A stretch of DNA of 6,751 nt from Campylobacter sp. (GCA_021203945.1 JAJQAF010000275.1:1-6751), one strand, 5' to 3'. Shown: positions 1-6,647, counted from the stretch's first letter. Notes: generated by a model from the sequence alone, not told the origin. Numbers and translations: made by a program.

Positions 1-179
1 ATGAATTAGCATATTCGTTTTGCAACGGAAATTTGCGGACGTTAAATAAAATGATGTATAAATTTTTTGAAATTTGCGAGTATTATGAACATCATGAACC
101 GTCCAATCTAACAAATGATACAGCCAATCATAAAATTTTAACGATGGCGGCTATCGATACGGGAATAATTAATGCTTGA
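1..179 (+). CDS. C-terminal end of an ExeA/MshM-like AAA+ ATPase (CtsP position), 5' truncated
   Basis: An open frame enters from the left edge (first full codon at base 3) and runs 58 codons to a TGA at 177-179, so only the C-terminus is visible. It contains GNLRTLN (about 9-15 of the visible part), which matches the sensor-2 pattern G-N-x-R-x-[IL]-N in the lid of ExeA/GspA and MshM AAA+ ATPases. Lid-like helices follow, and the protein ends AAIDTGIINA. The Walker motifs would lie outside the window. The stop overlaps the next start codon by 8 bases, indicating coupling. In C. jejuni the nucleotide-binding protein CtsP sits in this operon position, and MshM sits there in MSHA clusters. Inferred role: a cytoplasmic or membrane-associated ATPase helping to assemble or energise the uptake machine. 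The frame and sensor-2 match are seen; family assignment from 58 residues is moderately secure and orthology to CtsP is inferred. Confidence 0.7.
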   Translation, partial: ELAYSFCNGNLRTLNKMMYKFFEICEYYEHHEPSNLTNDTANHKILTMAAIDTGIINA

Positions 180-1053
180 TACGGCTGAAATCAAGAAGCT
201 TGAACAACGGTATGAAGCGTATGCTCGCAAGCGTCGCTGGATGATATTGCCTTATCTTAATAAAAATTCTAAAATTTTATTGGCTGAGCTGGTTGCGATA
301 GCGGTGTTGGTTATAGTATTGATCTTTTTAAGCATAGATAGCCCGCAACAAAAGCACATAGTTCAAATACCAAAGGAACAAAACAAGACGAAAGCCGCGA
401 TAAATGAAGTAAAAGAGAAAAGCACTCAGGCGAAAATTCGCTTTGAAGACAACAAAAAACAAGACGAGCTAGCCGATAAAATAGTCCAAAAAATAGAGCA
501 AACCCTAAAGACGACTGAGCAAAACAGTAGCGAATCCACAACAAAATCAAGAGCGCAAAGCAGACATAAGCAAGGCGATCAACAAGGTTGGCTAAGACTA
601 AATTTTATCAATAATGAAAATAGCGAAGAGATATTTGATGAAAGAGAGGATATATTTAAAAATAACATTCCCGTTCCTAAAGAACAAATTATATCGCTTG
701 ACGCTACGCCCGCTCCTCGTCAAAAAGCCAAGATAAATATAGAAATTTCGGGCACAAAAGATGAACAAAGTATGCTTAAAGAACAATTTGTCAGGACGAA
801 TAATCCGACGTTTGCGCTTGACTTGGCGCGTATAAATTTTAAAGAGCAAAAGTATCAAGAAGCGATAAAATGGTCGCTTGCGTCAAATGAAATAGATAAT
901 AATCTAGAAGAGTCATGGATTATTTTTGCAAAATCAAAATATAAATTAAAACAAAAAACCGACGCCCTTAAAGCTTTAAGAGAATATAACAAAAACGCGA
1001 ATAAAAGCTCCATAGGTGAGCTTATTAGACAAATGGAAAGCGATTTGTTATGA
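172..1053 (+). CDS. Single-pass inner-membrane protein with periplasmic TPR-like C-terminus (MshN-like; candidate CtsX-position protein)
   Basis: The 293-residue product has a basic cytoplasmic N-terminus (1-33, including ARKRRW at 18-23) and one hydrophobic helix at about 35-55. A long, highly charged, K/E/Q-rich region (56-200) follows, probably periplasmic and partly disordered or coiled. The C-terminal helical segment (about 205-285) fits two TPR-like repeats: A219, F223, A231, W234 and A237 fall at expected TPR positions in the first, and 246-279 can be read as a second. The ATG at 172 overlaps the previous stop and has GGGAA (161-165) upstream. This layout and position between an AAA+ ATPase and the E ATPase resemble MshN. 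In C. jejuni the membrane protein CtsX lies between CtsP and CtsE, but two genes fill that interval here, so I cannot say which, if either, is CtsX. Likely role: a scaffold linking the inner-membrane complex to periplasmic parts. Membrane topology is well supported; function is inferred. Confidence 0.8.
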   Translation: MLDTAEIKKLEQRYEAYARKRRWMILPYLNKNSKILLAELVAIAVLVIVLIFLSIDSPQQKHIVQIPKEQNKTKAAINEVKEKSTQAKIRFEDNKKQDELADKIVQKIEQTLKTTEQNSSESTTKSRAQSRHKQGDQQGWLRLNFINNENSEEIFDEREDIFKNNIPVPKEQIISLDATPAPRQKAKINIEISGTKDEQSMLKEQFVRTNNPTFALDLARINFKEQKYQEAIKWSLASNEIDNNLEESWIIFAKSKYKLKQKTDALKALREYNKNANKSSIGELIRQMESDLL

Positions 1054-1592
1054 AAAATTTTATACTTTTTTTAGCCTTTACGATACAAATTTTTGCGGCT
1101 GGCGCAAACGATATACAAGGTTGGTTTAACAAGGGTGAGTTTAAAAAGGTGTGCTCAACTCAAATTGAAAATTTATTGAAAGACTCAAACAACGAAGAGC
1201 TAATAAGCCTTTTTGGAATGTCTTGCCTCAAGATTCACGATATAAACAGGTTAGCTTTGCCTATATCAAAACTCGTTAAAAGCAAAAACGCACGCGAAAA
1301 CGCAGCCTATTTTGCTGATGTTTTGCTCAAAAAAAAGCTGCTTTATTATGCGATTATCGACGAAATAGATATAAGCTACGTCAGGCTTCCGAGGAGCGAT
1401 TATATCTTATCGTTTATTTTTGATAAATTCGTAAAAAAACAATACATTCAAGACATTGATATTTACATCTTTCAAGAGCCTAATTCCGATACTAGATACG
1501 AACTCGGCGTTTCGCAAGAAAAGGATATGTCAAAATTGGTATTAAAAATTTTTAAAAACGACAATCTAACCTCACAAATAGAGTATAGATAA
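1050..1592 (+). CDS. Small exported protein of unknown family within the DNA-uptake operon
   Basis: This 180-residue protein matches no family I recognise. It starts with a clear Sec signal peptide: K2, a hydrophobic core FILFLAFTIQIF (4-15), then a plausible signal peptidase I site after AGA (17-19). There is no lipobox cysteine, so a soluble periplasmic or outer-membrane-associated protein is expected. The mature part is mostly helical and basic, with exactly two cysteines (C35 and C59) that could form a disulfide; residues 21-100 have a helix-turn-helix rhythm recalling degenerate TPR/SEL1 folds, and the last third (about 131-180) looks more beta-rich. The ATG overlaps the preceding TGA as ATGA, and its TAA overlaps the next ATG by one base, so it is embedded in the operon and very likely translated. 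It could be a periplasmic partner of the preceding TPR-like protein or of the secretin, or the CtsX equivalent; neither is shown. Confidence 0.8.
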   Translation: MKNFILFLAFTIQIFAAGANDIQGWFNKGEFKKVCSTQIENLLKDSNNEELISLFGMSCLKIHDINRLALPISKLVKSKNARENAAYFADVLLKKKLLYYAIIDEIDISYVRLPRSDYILSFIFDKFVKKQYIQDIDIYIFQEPNSDTRYELGVSQEKDMSKLVLKIFKNDNLTSQIEYR

Positions 1593-3343
1593 TGAATGCG
1601 GCAGAATCAACTTTTTTAAAAATATTAGAACAAAACGAGAAACTAACAAAATCGCAAATAGAGCAAATCATCGGCATAAAATCAAGCACAAATCAGCCTT
1701 TGGTTAAAATTTTAAACGATCAAAATTTTATCGGCGAAGATGAATTTATGCAAATTTCTGCCGAACTTTATAGGCGCGGACGTATCGATATAGATGCGAT
1801 TTCAAAAGAGCTTGAAATTGAGATTAAAATATTTTTAAAATATGTATGTGCGAAATTTAAACTTGAGTTTTTCGATCTTGACGATATGGATATAGATTAT
1901 AGGATTTGCGAAAGACTAAGCGTTAGCCAGCTAAAAACATACGGCGCTCTACCCGTAAAAGAGGATGAGATCAGCGTATATGTCGCTTTTAAAAATCCTT
2001 TTGACGTTATGGCGCAAGACAAAGTTCAAAATTTATTTAATCGCAAACTATTAAAAATCGTAGCCGCCGAACCCGCGCAAATAGAAAAATATACCAATAA
2101 ACTAGCCCTAAACGAGAGCATAAAAGACATTATCGCAGAGATCAGAAAAGAGCTTTCAAGCTCTGCTAGCGGTAGCTCGGGCACTGAAAGTTCGGGGATT
2201 TTAAAACTTATCGAAGTTATCTTAAAAACCTCTATTCAAAGCCGAGCAAGCGATATTCACATAGAACCGACCGAGACAAACTGCATAGTGCGAAGCAGAA
2301 TAGACGGTATGCTTAGCGAAACTTTTATATTCGATAAGGACATATATCCGCCGATGGTTAGTCGTATGAAGCTGCTTTCGAATATGGATATAGCCGAGCG
2401 CAGACGCCCTCAAGACGGACGTTTTTCCGCTCAAATTTTAGAAAAAGAGTATGATTTTCGTATCTCTACGTTACCGATATTAAACGGCGAAAGTATAGTT
2501 TTACGTATCCTGGACAAATCAAAAGTTATTATAAATTTAGAAAATTTAGGTATGCATCCTCAAAATTTTGCTAAATTTAAAAAATCCATGAAAGCTCCAT
2601 ATGGGATCATTTTAGTCACAGGACCTACCGGATCGGGTAAAACGACTACTCTTTACGGTGCGTTAAACGATATAAAGAGTATAAAAACAAAAATAATAAC
2701 GGTTGAAGATCCGGTTGAGTATCAATTAAATATGATCCAGCAAGTACATGTAAATGAAAAATCGGGGCTGACTTTCGTATCGGCGCTCCGTTCGATATTG
2801 AGACAAGACCCCGACATTATAATGATAGGCGAGATACGCGACCAAGAAACGCTGCGTATCGCCATACAAGCCGCCCTCACGGGACACCTTGTTTTTTCGA
2901 CCCTGCATACAAACGATGCTATCAGCGCGTTACCTCGTATGATAGATATGGGTATTGAGCCGTATTTGGTTAGCGGCGCTTTAGTTTGTATCGAAGCGCA
3001 AAGACTTGTCCGTAGGCTATGTCCGCACTGTAAGCAAAAGATAACGCCGCCTAAAAATGCACTTGAAGAGATAAAAAAATACTTACCTGAAGAGTATCAA
3101 TTTTATGCCGCAACAGGATGTCAAAACTGCTCGCAAACGGGATATTTGGGTCGTGAAATGATAAGCGAAATTTTGCCTATTAGCGACACTATAGCTAGTA
3201 TGGTCGCAAGCGGCGCAAGTAAAGACGATATGAAAAAAATCGCATATGAAGAGGGTTTTATAGATATGTTTCATGACGGTATCATACGTGCGGCAAACGG
3301 TATAACTACAATAGAGGAAGTTTATAGGGTAGCTAAAATATGA
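1592..3343 (+). CDS. ctsE: GspE/PilB-superfamily type II secretion/DNA-uptake assembly ATPase
   Basis: The 583-residue length is usual for GspE/PilB/MshE ATPases, hexameric cytoplasmic motors that hydrolyse ATP to drive pilus or pseudopilus assembly. A weakly conserved N-terminal region (1-170) is followed by a Ser/Gly-rich linker (189-202) and the N2 domain with RASDIHIEP (218-226) and RIDGML (236-241). The core carries Walker A GPTGSGKTT (344-352), an Asp box VEDPVEY (371-377), Walker B IIMIGEIRD (409-417, E414 probably catalytic) and a His box GHLVFSTLHTND (431-442). A C-terminal zinc site is formed by CPHC (477-480) and CQNC (510-513), as in GspE. All catalytic motifs are intact. The N-terminus lacks the RLG...G...Q pattern of the c-di-GMP-binding MshEN domain. 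The start overlaps the preceding stop by one base (TAATG) and the stop overlaps the next start as ATGA. The symbol follows C. jejuni ctsE by family and gene order; ATPase identity is certain, orthology probable. Confidence 0.95.
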   Translation: MNAAESTFLKILEQNEKLTKSQIEQIIGIKSSTNQPLVKILNDQNFIGEDEFMQISAELYRRGRIDIDAISKELEIEIKIFLKYVCAKFKLEFFDLDDMDIDYRICERLSVSQLKTYGALPVKEDEISVYVAFKNPFDVMAQDKVQNLFNRKLLKIVAAEPAQIEKYTNKLALNESIKDIIAEIRKELSSSASGSSGTESSGILKLIEVILKTSIQSRASDIHIEPTETNCIVRSRIDGMLSETFIFDKDIYPPMVSRMKLLSNMDIAERRRPQDGRFSAQILEKEYDFRISTLPILNGESIVLRILDKSKVIINLENLGMHPQNFAKFKKSMKAPYGIILVTGPTGSGKTTTLYGALNDIKSIKTKIITVEDPVEYQLNMIQQVHVNEKSGLTFVSALRSILRQDPDIIMIGEIRDQETLRIAIQAALTGHLVFSTLHTNDAISALPRMIDMGIEPYLVSGALVCIEAQRLVRRLCPHCKQKITPPKNALEEIKKYLPEEYQFYAATGCQNCSQTGYLGREMISEILPISDTIASMVASGASKDDMKKIAYEEGFIDMFHDGIIRAANGITTIEEVYRVAKI

Positions 3344-4581
3344 AATTTTTTGAAGTAGAATATATTCAAAACGGCAGACGTCAAAAAATGACGCTCAAAG
3401 CCAACAATAAAAACGAAGCCAGAAGTTTAGCCATCAAAAACCACGGCATGATAGTAAAGATCGGCGAAACACAAGCCATGCCGCTTTTGGAGCAATTAGA
3501 CGACGTAAAGTCAAAAATTTCGAAAATATTTTTCTCTCCGAAGATCAAAGTTCCGTCTTTAGTAGCTACGATTAGGCAACTTAGCGTAATGACGAACGCC
3601 GGCATATCCATACACGACAGTATAAAAGAAGTGGCTAATTCCACTCAAGATAAGCGCCTAAAAATCATCTTCCAAGCTATAAACGAGGATCTAAATCAAG
3701 GTGCAAGCCTAACTGATTCAATGCTCGCTTTCCAACAAGAATTGGGAGACGTTAGCATAGCCATGATAAGGCTTGGCGAGAGCACGGGAAATATGGCGGA
3801 CTCTCTTAACAAACTAGCCTCAATCCTACAAGAGGTTTGGGATAATCAACAAAAATTTAAAAAAGCCATACGCTATCCGATTACGGTCATTTGCGCCATC
3901 ATTTTGGCTTTTATCGTATTAATGACTATGGTCGTGCCGAAATTTAGAGAAATTTTTGAACAGCTAAACGCCGAATTGCCGATACCGACGAAAATTTTGT
4001 TAGGTATCGAATACGCTATGAGCCATTACGGTTTTTATATATTAGGCGCTCTTGTCGTGATCGCTTTTGCTCTTAGAAAATATTACGTTAGAGACGAAAA
4101 TTTTAGAGAGAAAACGGACGGAGTTTTATTAAAAATTTATCTTATAGGAAACATAATATTTTTCTCAAACATGAGCCGTTTTAATTTAGTATTTACCGAA
4201 CTTGTTCGTGCCGGCTTACCTATGGCAGATGCGCTCGATACCGCCGTAGTTACCATATCGAACATAGATATAAAAAACAAACTAAGTAGCGTTAAAATTC
4301 TAGTCGGTAGAGGTATAAGTCTAACCGAAGCTTTTAAAGAGACCGATCTTTACGAAGGCATGCTGGTACAAATGATAAGCGCCGGCGAGCAAAGCGGAAG
4401 TCTTGACGGTATGATGGAAAAAGTAACGGATTATTATAAAATGAAATTTAACGATATTATAGATAATATCTCAAGCTATATCGAGCCTATACTGCTCGTT
4501 TTTATAGCAGGCATAGTAGTTTTGCTGGCGCTTGGTATATTTATGCCGATGTGGGATATGGCAAAAGCCGTCAAAAACTAA
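3340..4581 (+). CDS. ctsF: GspF/PilC-superfamily inner-membrane platform protein
   Basis: The 413-residue product is full length for GspF/PilC/MshG, the polytopic platform that couples the E ATPase to pilin insertion. After a short N-terminal region (1-65, with the EVEYIQNG start typical of the family) there are two T2SSF domains, about 72-197 and 275-399. Each carries the paired family motif: IRLGESTGNM (143-152) and ISAGEQSGSL (346-355). LPIPTK (213-218) matches the conserved loop after the first membrane helix. Predicted membrane helices are at about 181-199, 231-247 and 382-403. The ATG overlaps the ctsE stop by four bases and AGGG (3326-3329) could be its ribosome site. It is the last gene of the uptake operon here; no pseudopilin follows, so pilins must be encoded elsewhere. 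The C. jejuni NCTC 11168 counterpart (Cj1470c) has been annotated as degenerate, as I recall; this copy is intact. Confidence 0.93.
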   Translation: MKFFEVEYIQNGRRQKMTLKANNKNEARSLAIKNHGMIVKIGETQAMPLLEQLDDVKSKISKIFFSPKIKVPSLVATIRQLSVMTNAGISIHDSIKEVANSTQDKRLKIIFQAINEDLNQGASLTDSMLAFQQELGDVSIAMIRLGESTGNMADSLNKLASILQEVWDNQQKFKKAIRYPITVICAIILAFIVLMTMVVPKFREIFEQLNAELPIPTKILLGIEYAMSHYGFYILGALVVIAFALRKYYVRDENFREKTDGVLLKIYLIGNIIFFSNMSRFNLVFTELVRAGLPMADALDTAVVTISNIDIKNKLSSVKILVGRGISLTEAFKETDLYEGMLVQMISAGEQSGSLDGMMEKVTDYYKMKFNDIIDNISSYIEPILLVFIAGIVVLLALGIFMPMWDMAKAVKN

Positions 4582-4586
4582 ATTTA

Positions 4587-4595
4587 TGATATAAT
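4587..4595 (+). promoter_or_regulatory. Sigma-70 extended -10 promoter for the PAS-chemoreceptor pair
   Basis: TGATATAAT is an exact extended -10 element (TG, one base, TATAAT at 4590-4595). No clear -35 box is visible, which is normal for Campylobacter sigma-70 promoters. Transcription would start near 4602, leaving a leader of roughly 24 bases before the ATG at 4626. It lies in the only gap of the first six genes larger than 2 bases (4582-4625), supporting separate transcription of the chemotaxis unit. Confidence 0.75.
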
Positions 4596-4615
4596 GAAAT
4601 CTATTTTATTATTTA

Positions 4616-4620
4616 AAGGA
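4616..4620 (+). promoter_or_regulatory. Ribosome binding site of the PAS gene
   Basis: AAGGA lies five bases before the ATG at 4626. A second ATG in the same frame occurs two codons later (4632), but the spacing favours the first. Confidence 0.75.
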
Positions 4621-4625
4621 AAAAA

Positions 4626-5126
4626 ATGTCAATGTCTAAAGAACATACGGTTGACGTTGATGCCTTTTTGGTCTCAAAAACAGACACTAAAGGATACATC
4701 ACATACTGCAACGAACCGTTTTTGAAAATAGTCGGAGCTAAACAAAGCGAGCTACTTGGCAAACCTCATAATATTATACGTCATCCGGATATGCCGCGTA
4801 TAGTCTTTAAACTTCTTTGGGAATACGTCAAAAATAAAAGAGAAATTTTCGCTTACGTTAAAAATAAAAGCTTTGACGGAGGTTATTACTGGGTCTTTGC
4901 AAACGTTACGGCTTCTCTTGATGCAAATAAAAACATCGTAGGTTATTATTCGGTAAGACGTAAGCCGAATCCAAAAGCCATAGAGATAATAGAGCCGATT
5001 TACAAACGGTTATTAGAAATAGAAAAAACCGGCGGCATGGAAGCTTCTCAAAAAGCCCTTAACGAACTTTTGGCGCAAAAGGGAGTGTCTTACGACGAAT
5101 TACTAAATAATTTACAAAGGCTTTAA
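4626..5126 (+). CDS. Aer/CetB-type PAS redox sensor protein (FAD-binding type)
   Basis: The 166-residue protein is essentially one PAS domain (about 10-115) plus a short helical tail (118-166). It carries the Aer/CetB flavin signature [10 protein letters not shown] (48-57), preceded by the usual N-x-x-F core (N29, F32) and followed by W65 and the YYWVFANVT strand (87-95). In E. coli Aer this motif binds FAD; in C. jejuni the separate PAS proteins CetB and CetC carry it and act with the receptor CetA in energy taxis. Length is close to CetB. There is no membrane segment or output domain, so it must signal through a partner, most simply the chemoreceptor whose start lies two bases after the stop. 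Flavin binding is inferred from the motif. I give no symbol because the neighbour is not a membrane-bound CetA, so this may be a paralogue rather than CetB itself. Confidence 0.92.
   Translation: MSMSKEHTVDVDAFLVSKTDTKGYITYCNEPFLKIVGAKQSELLGKPHNIIRHPDMPRIVFKLLWEYVKNKREIFAYVKNKSFDGGYYWVFANVTASLDANKNIVGYYSVRRKPNPKAIEIIEPIYKRLLEIEKTGGMEASQKALNELLAQKGVSYDELLNNLQRL
5116..5120 (+). promoter_or_regulatory. Ribosome binding site of the chemoreceptor gene
   Basis: AAAGG inside the last codons of the PAS gene, eight bases before the ATG at 5129. It supports this start and translational coupling of the two genes. Confidence 0.65.
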
Positions 5127-5128
5127 TA

Positions 5129-6394
5129 ATGTTTGGAAAAAAATCAAATGCAAACTACGATGAAATAATATCCGTAATACAATCTGCAAGAAACGGCGTA
5201 TTGGAACCACGCATAGTCAATATAGATTCAAAAGATCCCATGTATCAAATAGCGCTCGGCATAAACGATCTGCTTGACCAGGTAGAGGCCTTGCAGCGCG
5301 AAATTTCAACCTGCGTAAGTTCGGTTCAAAACGGAATAGGATATAGAAACGTTTTCACCGAAGGTTTTCGCGGAACTTTTCACGTAAATGCCATATCAAT
5401 GAGCGAAGGTGTCGAGGGAATCAAAGCCGGTCAAAAAGGCAAAGCCAGAGGAATTTTATCTGAGAAATTCGATAAACTCGGCAATGGAAATCAAGGCATT
5501 CAAGACGTTCAAGAGGATCTAAACGAAAGCATAGAAAATTTAAGTAAAATGGCAAATATCGCCAAAGACACTGCAAAAACAGCCAACGAAACGCTTGTAA
5601 GTATGAACGAACTTAGCTCGAATATGAACTCTCTTGAGGGTTTAATAAGCAATTCAAGCCATGCCATACACACGCTAAACAATAGGACTGACGACATTTC
5701 GTCTGTTGTAAGTTTGATTAAAGATATCGCGGAACAGACAAATTTACTGGCTCTTAATGCGGCGATTGAAGCGGCGCGCGCCGGAGAACACGGACGAGGA
5801 TTTGCGGTGGTGGCTGACGAGGTAAGAAAACTAGCGGAAAATACGCAAAAAGCTACAAACGAAATCAGCATAAATATCCAAACGCTTCAACAAGAAGCAA
5901 AAGATATAAATGCTAATTCCGAAGAAATAGATAAAATAGCCAAAGCCGCGGCAACAAACGTCCAAGCGTTCAAACAAACTTTAGATAAATTTAATCAAGA
6001 TGCGCAAGTAACGGCATCTACATCAAAATATATAGAAAACAAAACGTTTGGTATTATCGCCAAAATTTCACAAATCGTCTATAAGACCGGGGTTTATTCG
6101 GACGTAATAAACGAAAAAAATCACGGCGAAGAAATGCAAAAAATTGCTGACGACCTTATGTTTTGGTATGAAAAAGATTGCGGTGATAAATTTGCCAAAA
6201 CACGCTCTTACAGCAAAATAAAACCTTATATAGAAGAGTTTAACGATTTGATTAAAGAAAATCTGGTAGAGGCAAACAAAGGCTATAAAGCGGAAAATTT
6301 AGATACGTTTGTTACGAGATTTGAACGCATAGAAAATTTAAGCAGCGAGATATTTAAACTTTACAATCAAATGATACAAGAGACAAGAGAATAG
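5129..6394 (+). CDS. Soluble methyl-accepting chemotaxis protein with HAMP-like N-terminus and degenerate CZB-like C-terminus
   Basis: The 421-residue protein has no hydrophobic segment, so it is cytoplasmic. Residues 11-100 look like one or two HAMP-type modules ([15 protein letters not shown] at 41-55, then [17 protein letters not shown] at 68-84). A long coiled coil (about 120-300) forms the signalling hairpin, with the highly conserved tip [19 protein letters not shown] (202-220) and [16 protein letters not shown] (222-237) that contacts CheA and CheW. Residues 306-380 resemble the CZB zinc-binding domain of receptors such as H. pylori TlpD ([17 protein letters not shown], then [11 protein letters not shown] and SYSKIKPY), but the usual His, Cys, His, His ligands align with Q315, D341, Y367 and F371. 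No CheR-binding pentapeptide ends the protein. The PAS gene immediately upstream probably supplies the sensory input. MCP identity is certain; the CZB relationship is judged by eye. Confidence 0.95.
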   Translation: MFGKKSNANYDEIISVIQSARNGVLEPRIVNIDSKDPMYQIALGINDLLDQVEALQREISTCVSSVQNGIGYRNVFTEGFRGTFHVNAISMSEGVEGIKAGQKGKARGILSEKFDKLGNGNQGIQDVQEDLNESIENLSKMANIAKDTAKTANETLVSMNELSSNMNSLEGLISNSSHAIHTLNNRTDDISSVVSLIKDIAEQTNLLALNAAIEAARAGEHGRGFAVVADEVRKLAENTQKATNEISINIQTLQQEAKDINANSEEIDKIAKAAATNVQAFKQTLDKFNQDAQVTASTSKYIENKTFGIIAKISQIVYKTGVYSDVINEKNHGEEMQKIADDLMFWYEKDCGDKFAKTRSYSKIKPYIEEFNDLIKENLVEANKGYKAENLDTFVTRFERIENLSSEIFKLYNQMIQETRE

Positions 6395-6400
6395 CAAAAC

Positions 6401-6424
6401 GGGCGAGAAATCGCCCTATTTTTT
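6401..6424 (+). terminator. Rho-independent terminator after the chemoreceptor gene
   Basis: A perfect 6-bp stem GGGCGA/TCGCCC (6401-6406 and 6411-6416) is closed by a GAAA tetraloop and followed by TATTTTTTT (6417-6424), starting six bases after the stop. On the minus strand the same hairpin is followed by GTTTTG, so weak bidirectional action is possible. Confidence 0.92.
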
Positions 6425-6472
6425 AAAAAACATTACAAAAGCCCACTACAATCCAATCAAATTTTTTCTTAT

Positions 6473-6610
6473 CGATTTTTCACTTTATGAAATTCCTATT
6501 AAATTTGATATTTTGATAGCTTGGCTTTTTAAAAAGCCAAGAATAAAACGAGGCAGTTCTACGAACAAAGCGAAACAAAAAATAGCTTTGGAATTTTCAT
6601 AGGTAAAATC
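6473..6610. repeat. Imperfect long inverted repeat flanking a central palindrome
   Basis: The reverse complement of 6473-6496 starts GGAATTTCATAAAGTG and ends AAAATCG; 6590-6610 on plus reads GGAATTTTCATAGG then TAAAATC. The arms match apart from a few gaps and substitutions and enclose the 6520-6541 palindrome. They could form a cruciform or hairpin, or be the remnant of a small repeat element. Seen by eye only, and chance is possible in AT-rich DNA. Confidence 0.4.
6520..6541. repeat. Perfect 22-bp palindrome, possible convergent-gene terminator
   Basis: The half-site CTTGGCTTTTT is followed directly by its exact reverse complement. It forms a stem of about nine pairs with a TTAA loop. No T-run follows on either strand, so it is not a standard terminator, but its place between convergent genes suits a transcript-end or stabilising hairpin. 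Confidence 0.6.
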
Positions 6611-6628
6611 ACTCTTTAAAGCTATTTT
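6577..6628 (-). terminator. Possible weak terminator of the YqeY-domain gene
   Basis: AAAATAGCTTT (6579-6589) and AAAGCTATTTT (6618-6628) are exact 11-base inverted repeats 28 bases apart. Read on minus, downstream of the stop at 6648-6650, the second arm ends in a run of T. The stem has only two GC pairs and the loop is long, so the call is weak. A competing small hairpin, CTTTAAA (6614-6620) with TTTAAAG (6626-6632), overlaps it. Confidence 0.3.
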
Positions 6629-6647
6629 AAAGTTTAAAATTAAAATT

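Larger units (their letters stand above)
6425..6647. other. Noncoding spacer between convergent genes
   Basis: About 223 AT-rich bases lie between the terminator and the convergent minus-strand gene. Only trivial reading frames occur: nine codons from the ATG at 6487 on plus, and thirteen codons on minus starting near 6600. The stretch holds several inverted repeats listed separately. I see no tRNA-like structure, promoter pointing into a gene, or mobile-element end. Confidence 0.7.

Noticed and set aside
311..858. Two minus-strand open frames (79 and 86 codons) opposite the membrane/TPR gene
   Set aside because: They lie antisense to a well-supported gene with coupled start and stop, and their Cys/Leu/Phe-rich products result from A-rich coding sequence read backwards.
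2222..3274. Minus-strand frames opposite the assembly ATPase
   Set aside because: The plus strand encodes all ATPase motifs without interruption; the antisense frames are short, unrelated to any family, and have no visible translation signals.
3381..3644. 87-codon minus-strand frame opposite the start of the platform gene
   Set aside because: It is fully contained in the recognised GspF/PilC gene and shows no independent signals.
5768..5784. GC-rich GGCGCGCGCC palindrome that stands out in AT-rich DNA
   Set aside because: It encodes the invariant [10 protein letters not shown] segment of the receptor tip, so protein conservation and alanine/arginine codons explain it.
5509..5871. 120-codon minus-strand open frame inside the chemoreceptor gene
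   Set aside because: It is a shadow of the conserved signalling tip on the other strand; its composition (Ser/Ala/Leu-rich) follows from the reverse complement, and no ribosome site or family match is apparent.
4626..6394. Frameshifted or split Aer gene (PAS plus receptor as one broken gene)
   Set aside because: The PAS gene has its own TAA and the receptor has its own ribosome site and ATG. Both products are complete and PAS length is close to CetB, so two genes are more likely than a break.
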